Of a DNA stretch of 15,862 bases, positions 1 to 6,715 are shown one piece after another. The stretch's first letter is position 1, and the number at the start of each line of letters is the position of its first letter. Under the pieces are notes generated by a model. It was given only the letters and a program-made list of their open reading frames with translations. It was not told where the DNA came from and did not search any database. The stretch comes from Acidobacteriota bacterium (GTDB lineage Bacteria; Acidobacteriota; Terriglobia; Terriglobales; Acidobacteriaceae): contig JAJXZK010000284.1 in the NCBI GenBank assembly GCA_021780095.1, positions 1 to 15,862 on the forward strand, given 5' to 3'. The position numbers and the translations under genes were made by a program.

Positions 1-240
1 GGACTGATGCGACGGCGTGACGAACAGCGTCGACTGGCCGCCTTCGACATCGATAAAATATACGGTCAGCGGCTTGGCGAAGGTGACCGCGTGCTTGCGA
101 AAATTCGCGGTTTCCGTCGGCGCTTGCGCCCATGCCGCGGCGGCAAAGGTCACAAAGAGCGCCAAGCTGAGCGTAGCGAGAATGAATTTCCGATGACCTT
201 GCAACGCTTGCGATGGATACATCTGATTCGAGTGCTCCAT
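1..240 (-). CDS. Secreted metallo-beta-lactamase-fold (ComEC-like) hydrolase, N-terminal fragment
   Basis: Only the first 80 codons are in the window; the gene continues past the left edge. The residues read as a signal peptide (hydrophobic core LATLSLALFVTFAAAA, probable cut after AWA near residue 38) followed by VYFIDVEGGQSTLFVTPS at about 60-77. That stretch is the characteristic first strand of secreted metallo-beta-lactamase-fold proteins annotated as ComEC-like hydrolases. The metal-binding HxHxDH motif would lie beyond the window. The start at 240 has GGGAG 5 nt upstream; an in-frame ATG at 252 has no better site. The gene begins 27 bp after the SDR stop, so it is probably the third gene of that operon. 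The fold is fairly secure; the substrate is unknown. Confidence 0.7.
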   Translation of the reverse strand, partial: MEHSNQMYPSQALQGHRKFILATLSLALFVTFAAAAWAQAPTETANFRKHAVTFAKPLTVYFIDVEGGQSTLFVTPSHQS

Positions 241-267
241 TTTCTCTCCCATTCTGTGCCCGCCTGT

Positions 268-1101
268 TCATGACGACGGTTTGGCACGCTTCGCGGGCAT
301 CGCACGCATCGCTCCCGTGGATATTCCGCCGTCCACCAGCAAGGTCTGTCCGGTGATGTAGCGGCTCTCCTCGGAAGCAAGAAAGACGATGGCACCGTCC
401 AGATCGCCGGCCGCACCCGGGCGTTTCAACGGAATGCGGTCGACCAGATATTCAACCCACTCCGGATCCTCATAGAGAATTCTGTTCTGATCGGTCTTGA
501 ACCATCCGGGCGCGAGACAGTTCACTGTCACACCATGCCTGCCCCACTCATCGGCCAGGCTCATCGTCAGTTGGCGAATGCCGCCGCGACTGGCCGTGTA
601 GGGCGCGAGCCCAGCATAGCCGGCAACGCTAGTCACAGAGCCAATATTGATGATGCGCCCGTAGCCTCGCGCAATCATCTGCGGCGCGATCGCCTTGGCA
701 ACAAAGAAACTGCCGCGCAGATTCGTATCGAGCACCTGGTTCCAATCCTGCCAGGACACGTCGAGCGCCGGCTTGCGCACATTGCAACCCGCGTTGTTCA
801 CCAAAATATCGATGGCGTTGAACACGGCGAGTGCCTGCTCGGCCATTGTTGCAATGCTGGCTTCATCGCGCACGTCAAGCTCGAGAGCGACCGCCTTCCT
901 TCCCATCGCGCGGATCTCCTCTTGAAACGGAACGAGATCGGCGTGCTTACGACTGGTCAACACTAGATCGGCGCCACAGCGAGCCAGTGCCCGTGCGAAG
1001 GATTGCCCCAGTCCGCGACTGGTTCCCGTCACCAGAGCAACGCGTCCGGTCAGGTCGAACATGGGCTGCGACTCGCGCGGTGCTGTTGATTGGAGGCTCA
1101 T
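268..1101 (-). CDS. SDR-family oxidoreductase (gluconate 5-dehydrogenase / glucose 1-dehydrogenase-like)
   Basis: Classical short-chain dehydrogenase, 277 aa, cytoplasmic, NAD(P)-dependent. Visible motifs: cofactor loop TGTSRGLG (25-32), NNAG (102-105), Asn127, Ser155 (INIGS), Tyr168 in PYTASR, and the C-terminal ITGQTLLVDGG strand. It most resembles the gluconate 5-dehydrogenase/glucose 1-dehydrogenase group acting on sugars or sugar acids, but the substrate cannot be read from sequence. The catalytic YxxxK lysine is arginine here (Arg172). The start ATG overlaps the stop of the upstream dehydrogenase gene (ATGA), which points to translational coupling. A start at Met14 (1062) would also fit the domain, but it lacks a ribosome site and would lose the overlap. 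Confidence 0.9.
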   Translation of the reverse strand: MSLQSTAPRESQPMFDLTGRVALVTGTSRGLGQSFARALARCGADLVLTSRKHADLVPFQEEIRAMGRKAVALELDVRDEASIATMAEQALAVFNAIDILVNNAGCNVRKPALDVSWQDWNQVLDTNLRGSFFVAKAIAPQMIARGYGRIINIGSVTSVAGYAGLAPYTASRGGIRQLTMSLADEWGRHGVTVNCLAPGWFKTDQNRILYEDPEWVEYLVDRIPLKRPGAAGDLDGAIVFLASEESRYITGQTLLVDGGISTGAMRAMPAKRAKPSS

Positions 1102-2153
1102 GCTGTCAACCCCGGCGTCAACACCACCTTCATCAAATTCGCTTCGCGCGCATATAAGCGTTCGAACCAGCGTGCTCCTTCTGCCAGCGGCGCGACCGCG
1201 GACAGCATTGGGGAGACATCGATTTGTTTTTTGGCCATCAGCTCAATCGCCTGCGGATATTCGCCGGCTGAAGCGCACGAGCCCTGTAGTCGAATCTGGC
1301 GAGTGACAACGATCTGCAACGGCAACGGAACTTCTGGCGCAAGATTACCGACCAGCGTGACCGTCGCATTTTTTCGCGCTGAAGCAATCGCAGTTCGCAC
1401 GGTAGCCGCCGTCCCGACCGCCTCCAGCACAACGTCCACGCCTTGGCCGCCGGTCCGTTCGCGCACCTGTGCCGCAATTTCGTCGCTGGTCGTTGCTCCG
1501 CCAGCTTCGATGGTTTCGGTGGCACCGAGGTTCTTCGCCAATTCCAGCCGCCCAGCGTCGATATCCGTGACAAATATTGCGCCGCAGCCCACCACGCGCA
1601 GCGATTGGATAATCAGCAGCCCGATCATTCCCGCGCCAACCACCAGCGCGCTGCTTTCCTTCTCCGGCGCTGTCAGCCCAACCGCGTGCAGCGCGACAGA
1701 GACCGCTTCAATCATCGCGGCATCGGCAAAGCTGAGTGAATCCGGTAGTCGATAGACGATGTGCGCCGGGACCGCGACATACTCCGCGAACGCACCGTTG
1801 CGACGATAGTCTCCGCAGGAAACACCCAGCACCTCGCGGCGGTCGCACAGATTCACGGCGCCTTCTTTGCAGAACCGGCAGCTTCCGCAAGAGATCGTCG
1901 AATCAAACGTGACGCGCTCGCCGATTGTAAACGTCCGAACCGCAATGCCCACGGCGGCAATGACGCCGGCCGCCTCGTGGCCCATCACCAGCGGCGGAAT
2001 GCGGCGCCCTGTCGAGCCGTCAAAACCGTGCACGTCGCTGCCGCAGATACCGCACGCGGCCACCTGGATCAACACCTCGTCCGACGCAGGGGATGGTACT
2101 GGCAAATCGACCAGTTGCAGCTTTCGGTATTCCGTCAATTGCAGCGCTTGCAT
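1098..2153 (-). CDS. Zn-dependent medium-chain alcohol/polyol dehydrogenase
   Basis: MDR-family dehydrogenase of 351 aa, the normal length, oxidising an alcohol or polyol with NAD(P). The catalytic zinc ligands are visible: Cys37 in CGICGSD, His59-Glu60 in GHE, and Glu150. The structural zinc site is complete at Cys89, Cys92, Cys95 and Cys103. The Rossmann motif VVGAGMIGLL starts at about 171. Overall it resembles L-iditol/galactitol-1-phosphate/threonine dehydrogenases; I cannot choose between them. It is first in a minus-strand operon, and its TGA overlaps the ATG of the SDR gene. Two dehydrogenases in tandem suggest successive oxidation or epimerisation of a sugar or polyol (inference). 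No strong Shine-Dalgarno is seen before the ATG at 2153. Confidence 0.88.
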   Translation of the reverse strand: MQALQLTEYRKLQLVDLPVPSPASDEVLIQVAACGICGSDVHGFDGSTGRRIPPLVMGHEAAGVIAAVGIAVRTFTIGERVTFDSTISCGSCRFCKEGAVNLCDRREVLGVSCGDYRRNGAFAEYVAVPAHIVYRLPDSLSFADAAMIEAVSVALHAVGLTAPEKESSALVVGAGMIGLLIIQSLRVVGCGAIFVTDIDAGRLELAKNLGATETIEAGGATTSDEIAAQVRERTGGQGVDVVLEAVGTAATVRTAIASARKNATVTLVGNLAPEVPLPLQIVVTRQIRLQGSCASAGEYPQAIELMAKKQIDVSPMLSAVAPLAEGARWFERLYAREANLMKVVLTPGLTA

Positions 2154-2293
2154 CGGTTGACCAACGAAGTCATGGTAAACGATAGCCGTCGAGATTCGAA
2201 ATTACAGCATGGCAATCTCTGCGACGCATCGGCAACCGCTGACCTTCTCCACTTGGAGAACGCTCGCACCGCATCTGCGACAATGGACTCTTT

Positions 2294-3568
2294 ATGCCTC
2301 ACCACCCGACCCAACTTGCGATTTGGATCGCCACCTGGCTTCTGTGTGGCCTGGTTTTCCTTCTCATTTTGTGGCGCCCGCGTCGGATTCCAGAATATGT
2401 CTGGGCCGTCGCTGGAGCCGCACTGCTGGTGTTGTTTCGCTTACTGCCGATCCAGTCGGCATGGTCTGCTGTTCGCAGCGGAACGGATGTGTATTTCTTC
2501 CTCGCCGGCATGATGTTGCTGGCTGAACTGGCACGCAACCACGGCGTCTTCGATTGGCTGGCAGCGGAGGCCATGGGTCATGCCAAGGGATCGCAAACGC
2601 GCTTGTTAGTGCTGGTCTACGGCATCGGCGTTGTGGTCACGGCGCTGCTCTCGAACGATGCAACGGCCGTCCTGCTGACACCGGCAGTGCTGGCCGTTGT
2701 TCGCCGCGCAAAAACCTCCCCGCTGCCTTACCTGTTCGCCTGTGCCTTCATTGCCAATGCCGCCAGCTTCCTCCTTCCAATCTCGAATCCAGCGAATCTG
2801 GTAGTCTTCGACGGCAACCTGCCCGCACTGGTCGAGTGGCTACGAATCTTTCTGCTGCCTTCGGTGGCCGCCATTGGTATGACATTTCTCGTACTGTGGT
2901 GGCACAGTCTTGCCGAGTTGCTTCCGCAAATCCAAGACCGCGCATCTCCAGCGACGCTCGATGCTAAGGGACGCCGCGCAGGCATGGGGATTTTACTTGC
3001 CGCAAGCGCTCTACTGATCACCTCAGGTTTGGGAGGACCCGTCGGTCCAGCCACTCTGATCGCGGGGATTCTTGCGATGTTTTTCGTGGCGCGCACCGAT
3101 TTACAAGTGATGACGGCGGCCCTTCGCTCGGTTTCCTGGGGTGTGATTGCGCTGGTGGCGGGACTGTTTGTCATGGTGGCGGCGCTGCGAGAAGTGGGAG
3201 TCCTCGCGATGTCCGCCCACGCGTTGGAAGCCGCCGCAGCGTGGCCGCCCGTCGCGGGCTACAGCGCGGTCGCCTTTGGATTCGGCATTGCCGCGAACGC
3301 AATCAACAATCTTCCCATGGGGTTGATCGGAGCGTCCGCCGTGCTGACGGCTCACGGTACCCGCGCCATGCATGCCGCGGTGCTGCTGGGCGTCGACCTC
3401 GGCCCAAATCTCTCCGTGACCGGGTCCCTGGCAACCATCTTGTGGCTCATCGCGATGCGCCGCGAAAATATCGAAGTGAGCGGTTGGCGATTTCTGCGGG
3501 TGGGAGTCCTGGTGATGCCAACGGCATTATTCCTCGCCGTCCGGGCGCTAGTGTTGACGCAGCATTGA
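2294..3568 (+). CDS. ArsB-type arsenite/anion membrane transporter
   Basis: Integral membrane protein of 424 aa with about a dozen hydrophobic segments, of the ion-transporter (ArsB/NhaD) superfamily. Family landmarks are SGTDVYFFLAGMMLLAEL near the N terminus, LLSNDATAVLLTPAVLAVV in the first half, and DLGPNLSVTGSLATILWL near the C terminus. These match the ArsB arsenite efflux group better than other SLC13-like carriers. In ArsB the pump exports arsenite, sometimes driven by ArsA. No arsR, arsC, arsA or arsM lies in the window, so the substrate is inferred from family only. It is divergent from the dehydrogenase operon, and its 3' end overlaps the repaired sdpI-like gene by 21 bp tail to tail. 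The ribosome site is weak. Confidence 0.85.
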   Translation: MPHHPTQLAIWIATWLLCGLVFLLILWRPRRIPEYVWAVAGAALLVLFRLLPIQSAWSAVRSGTDVYFFLAGMMLLAELARNHGVFDWLAAEAMGHAKGSQTRLLVLVYGIGVVVTALLSNDATAVLLTPAVLAVVRRAKTSPLPYLFACAFIANAASFLLPISNPANLVVFDGNLPALVEWLRIFLLPSVAAIGMTFLVLWWHSLAELLPQIQDRASPATLDAKGRRAGMGILLAASALLITSGLGGPVGPATLIAGILAMFFVARTDLQVMTAALRSVSWGVIALVAGLFVMVAALREVGVLAMSAHALEAAAAWPPVAGYSAVAFGFGIAANAINNLPMGLIGASAVLTAHGTRAMHAAVLLGVDLGPNLSVTGSLATILWLIAMRRENIEVSGWRFLRVGVLVMPTALFLAVRALVLTQH

Positions 3569-3947
3569 AAGCTTCACTTCCAATTGCTTGACGGTCTCGA
3601 TGCCACACGCGACGAGCATGGATGCAACCAGAATATGCCAGCAGATTGGTAAATCTGCGACGAATTGTGGAAGAAAAAGGGACAAAGATGGAAACCAGCA
3701 GCGAGATGGAACCTGCGATAAAGATCGCAATACCGCCTTCACGGTTAATGCTGTACCGCTCCTCTATTGATCCAGCTATGGTTTTGGGGGGGCGGAAGCC
3801 GTAATAGCCATTTTTGGGGACGTTCTTGAGGATAAGAGGAATTGCTATGAACACGAGAAACGAGCGAGCGAGGGTGAGGGGTACTCTCGGCAAGACATCG
3901 ATTTCCATGACTTCCGTGGAGGGTTGGGACCCGAGATCCCGTTCCAT
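3548..3947 (-). pseudogene. Small SdpI/YhfL-like membrane protein, interrupted by a +1 frameshift
   Basis: The frame from the ATG at 3947 gives a first membrane segment (SFLVFIAIPLIL), then KNGYYGFRPPKT and YSINREGGIAIF, the typical SdpI-family GFRTPxT...N..GG signature, and a second segment (IAGSISLLVSIFVPF). The same frame then becomes non-hydrophobic and runs antisense into the ArsB gene as far as 3447. The next frame carries a third membrane segment (ICWHILVASMLVACGIE) and stops at 3548. Removing one base in the A5 run at 3674-3678 (T5 on the coding strand) joins the two into a coherent 132-aa protein, a normal size for a short SdpI protein. AAGG lies upstream of the start, and the gene begins 18 bp after the VWFA gene. 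It may be a true pseudogene or a sequencing indel. SdpI gives immunity to a toxin in Bacillus; short relatives have unknown roles. Confidence 0.6.
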
Positions 3948-3965
3948 CTTTCCCTTATCTCAGAC

Positions 3966-4904
3966 TTAAGGATTTTTCCCTACGTAGATCGCCTGGGGTG
4001 CCGTCAGCTTCATCTCTCTGGCTTTAGACTGAATCTGTACCCTTTGCCATCCCGTATTCCCGGTCGCAAAGGTCAATAGGTACTGGCGCTCCAGCGATTG
4101 CTTGAATTGCTTCAGGAAGGGTCCAAATGAGACAGGGCTTGACATCGCCATGGAGTAAAACTGGCCTCCAGTTCGATTGGCAACGTACTGCAAATAGCTC
4201 TGACCCATCAGAGTGCTGAAACTAGTCGACCCACCGCCAAAGGTGTTGCGAAAATAAATCGAGTACACCAGCATTCCGGTTTTTTGGGAATTTTGAATTG
4301 CGGCGGCAACATAGGGGTCCTGCATATCACGCGACCTGTAATAGGGATCCTCGCCGTTCGTGACCATAAAGACGACGCGCCGGGCCTTTTCTTGCGAAGG
4401 CCAATTCTTCGCCAGGTCCGACAAGCAGAAATAGGGGCTTCCTGTGATGCCGGGAATGCCAGTGGTCACGCGTAAAGAATCGGCGGCCTTTTTGTGATCT
4501 GCGGTCAGTTTTTGGGCCATGACCGCGCGACCATTGTTCATATACGCGACCGCAACTGACGTCGACGCAGGTAACGCCTCGATGAAAGTCTTCAAGTCGG
4601 GAATTTGCAGCGCGAGGTAGGACCGTGCGGATTCATCGAACAGAAACACCAATTGCGTCGGCTCGGTCGCATCATTGATCGGAGTCAATCCCTCAACAAC
4701 CGATGGACGCCCCTTCACTTTCACGGTGATGTCTCGCCGCTGCAGGGGGGCCGGCGATTTCGACTGATTCGCGTTCACCGTAACGATCACCTGCGCCTTT
4801 CCTGCGGTATTTTCCATTTGTGCCGCGGCAGAGGAGGCGATTCCCGCACCAGTGGCTACCATTGCCGCTAGCAGAAATGCATTCGCAATGCGATTCGTTT
4901 TCAT
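3966..4904 (-). CDS. Secreted VWFA-related protein (acidobacterial type)
   Basis: A 312-aa exported protein. I chose the ATG at 4904, not 4958, because GGAGGG lies 4 nt upstream and the product then opens with a clean signal peptide (MKTNRIANAFLLAAMVA... cut near SSAAAQ, residue 29). The rest is a von Willebrand A-like fold: beta strand LVFLFDESARS (85-95), a helix DLKTFIEALP, VVFMVTNGED (177-186), LVYSIYF (212-218), and a closing QYLLTFA strand. The MIDAS loop reads DESAR instead of DxSxS, and the later TDG-type acidic motif reads TNG, so metal binding may be weak or absent. It is probably a periplasmic or surface protein-protein interaction module. The sdpI-like gene follows 18 bp downstream and is likely co-transcribed. 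Confidence 0.8.
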   Translation of the reverse strand: MKTNRIANAFLLAAMVATGAGIASSAAAQMENTAGKAQVIVTVNANQSKSPAPLQRRDITVKVKGRPSVVEGLTPINDATEPTQLVFLFDESARSYLALQIPDLKTFIEALPASTSVAVAYMNNGRAVMAQKLTADHKKAADSLRVTTGIPGITGSPYFCLSDLAKNWPSQEKARRVVFMVTNGEDPYYRSRDMQDPYVAAAIQNSQKTGMLVYSIYFRNTFGGGSTSFSTLMGQSYLQYVANRTGGQFYSMAMSSPVSFGPFLKQFKQSLERQYLLTFATGNTGWQRVQIQSKAREMKLTAPQAIYVGKNP

Positions 4905-5038
4905 CGTTCCCTCCACCCCACCGCTCCCCTTGTATTCCTCGAATACCTCGCCGCGCAAGCCTGCATAGAAACGGCCGCGGGAACTTCATCCTGCGGAATT
5001 AGACGCACAGCACATTCAATTGCCGGAAATTTATTTCA

Positions 5039-5058
5039 CCCCGAGCCTTCACACGGGG
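5039..5058 (-). terminator. Weak hairpin after galE
   Basis: CCCCG and CGGGG arms (5 bp) with a 10-nt loop lie 12 bp past the galE stop. An AT-rich but not T-rich stretch follows in the galE direction (GTGAAATAAATTT). It could end galE transcription but is a poor intrinsic terminator. Confidence 0.22.
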
Positions 5059-5070
5059 ACGCCGAACATT

Positions 5071-6048
5071 CTACCCACCCGTCTTATATCGCATCTGATG
5101 CCACTGCCACGCATCCGCGATGATTTTGTCGAGACTGGTAAATTTTGGCTGCCAGGCAAGTTCGCGGGTGATTTTTTCGGAGCTCGCCACCAGGATCGCT
5201 GGATCTCCAGGCCGTCGCGGATACTCTTCGACCGGAATGGGATGGCCGGTAACGCGGCGAACGGCCTCAATCACTTCCCGCACAGAGAATCCGCGGCCAT
5301 TGCCCAGGTTGTAGATCATGCGGTCGCGTTCCTCGAGTGCCGCAAGCGCCAACAGGTGGGCATCGGCAAGGTCGCGGACGTGAATGTAGTCGCGTATGCA
5401 GGTGCCATCCGGCGTCGGATAATCGGTTCCGTAGATGCGAATACTCTTCCTTCTGCCCAGCGCTACGTCCAGGATCAGAGGGATCAGGTGCGACTCCGGT
5501 TCATGGGATTCTCCGCGTCCTTCAATGGCGCCAGCGACATTGAAGTAGCGCAGGCTGGCGTAGCGGAAGCCATGAATGCGATGCAACCAGGTCAGCATCT
5601 GCTCCACCAGCAGCTTCGATTCGCCGTACGGATTGGTTGGGTGCAGCGCCGCGTCTTCCGCGATGGGAGTCCGCTCCGGCTGGCCGTAAACTGCGGCGGT
5701 GGAAGAGAAGACCAGCTTGCGGACGCCCGCCGCCAGCATGGCCTGAAAAAGAATTAACGTGGATGCGCTATTATTGCTAAAATAGACTTCAGGACACTGC
5801 ATACTTTCGCCTGCTTCAATCAGGGCGGCAAAATGCAGGACAGCATCGATTTTGTGGTTTCGGAGAGTGGCTTCCATCTTCGTCCGGTCGCCAACTTCCC
5901 CTTCGATAAAGGCCAAGCTCGCCGGTACCGAAAGGCGTAGGGAATGGGACAGATTGTCATAAACCACGACACGATGCCCGGCCGCCGCGAGCAGGTGGGC
6001 GACGGTGCCCCCTATATAACCAGCGCCACCGGTAATGAGTGCGTTCAA
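5071..6048 (-). CDS. galE: UDP-glucose 4-epimerase
   Basis: Interconverts UDP-glucose and UDP-galactose with tightly bound NAD, supplying precursors for surface polysaccharide and galactose use. At 325 aa it is of normal length. Motifs: NAD loop GGAGYIG (7-13), the SSTAAVYG block with Thr117 at the usual Ser/Thr catalytic position, Tyr141 and Lys145 in YGESK, LRYFNVAGA, and CIRDYIHVRDLADAH. The start codon is TTG (6046-6048): AAGGAG at 6058-6063 sits 9 nt upstream and no ATG is available in frame nearby. It stands alone on the minus strand, 166 bp upstream of the VWFA gene and divergent from the TonB-family gene. Confidence 0.95.
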   Translation of the reverse strand: MNALITGGAGYIGGTVAHLLAAAGHRVVVYDNLSHSLRLSVPASLAFIEGEVGDRTKMEATLRNHKIDAVLHFAALIEAGESMQCPEVYFSNNSASTLILFQAMLAAGVRKLVFSSTAAVYGQPERTPIAEDAALHPTNPYGESKLLVEQMLTWLHRIHGFRYASLRYFNVAGAIEGRGESHEPESHLIPLILDVALGRRKSIRIYGTDYPTPDGTCIRDYIHVRDLADAHLLALAALEERDRMIYNLGNGRGFSVREVIEAVRRVTGHPIPVEEYPRRPGDPAILVASSEKITRELAWQPKFTSLDKIIADAWQWHQMRYKTGG

Positions 6049-6715
6049 TTGGATTATCTCCTTTTATATCAATGAACTATTCCGTTGTCGGTGCAGTACA
6101 GCTGGGTCGTTGATCGCTAGAGATGGTTGAAAGTTGAGGATAGGAGAAGAATTGTTCCTAGACTCACTGATTTCCCCTCAGATAAAGCGAATCAACTATT
6201 TCCTGTTTGTCGATGATAGGCCGAAAGCGCAAGTTTGCATATTTTGAAGGGTCGGGTCCCCCACTGGTTAATGTAACGATACCCGGCTCCGATAGACATG
6301 CGAGAATTTCATTTCATAATTTCTAAGTTGTGGCATACTCATTGGCAAACATAGCCAATTACGCGGAGCTCAGGACGCTTTTCCCTGGCTCTGAGGTTCA
6401 CCGCATTAAACAGGCTGAAGTGCGGCCGTATTGCACTTTGACCTGGCAAAACTGTACTTGTCAAATGCAGACAGCATCCAAGGTTTGTATGGCTGCTCGG
6501 TAAATTTGGCAGAGACGGATGTCATGTTGCATTTGAATTTTATTCTCTGCTGCGGTTCTTTTGAAGCACTTCATTGCCTGTATCCAACTCGGAGTCGGCA
6601 GTATTTCAAAAGATCCCCTGACTGAATAACCAGCCGGACATGCCGGTACCGAAGTAAGATGTTGTTCCAAAAATTCTGTTCTGCGAACGTTTGAACGCGT
6701 TGAGGTAAAAGCGGT
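6049..6715. other. 667-bp gene-free divergent intergenic region
   Basis: No convincing gene on either strand. The 64-codon plus-strand frame at 6431-6625 has no recognisable domain and no good ribosome site. The stretch appears richer in A+T than the flanking genes. It holds the galE leader (6049-6065), an ATTGGC/GCCAAT inverted repeat (6341-6359), an AAGTGC/GCACTT inverted repeat (6418-6438) and a weak promoter candidate (6438-6466). The TonB-family ribosome site GAGGT lies just before 6716. It must contain the promoters for both divergent genes. Confidence 0.6.
6418..6466 (+). promoter_or_regulatory. Candidate promoter with adjoining inverted repeat
   Basis: TTGACC (6438-6443) and TCAAAT (6461-6466) are separated by 17 bp. 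The first matches the sigma70 -35 well and the second the -10 only moderately. A perfect 6-bp inverted repeat (AAGTGC, 9-nt spacer, GCACTT) ends on the first base of the -35 hexamer, where an operator could sit. If used, it would leave a leader of roughly 240 nt before the TonB-family gene. Prediction by eye only. Confidence 0.25.

Noticed and set aside
3447..3546. C-terminal extension of the sdpI-like frame, antisense to ArsB
   Set aside because: It turns Arg/Pro/Ala-rich and non-hydrophobic and lies wholly opposite the conserved ArsB C terminus; the alternative frame with a third membrane helix is more natural.
6049..6080. TATAAA with CCGACA as a galE promoter
   Set aside because: It would start transcription inside or after the AAGGAG ribosome site that explains the TTG start, so the two readings conflict.
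6431..6625. 64-codon plus-strand ORF in the intergenic region
   Set aside because: There is no recognisable motif, signal peptide or ribosome site. It could be real but cannot be supported.
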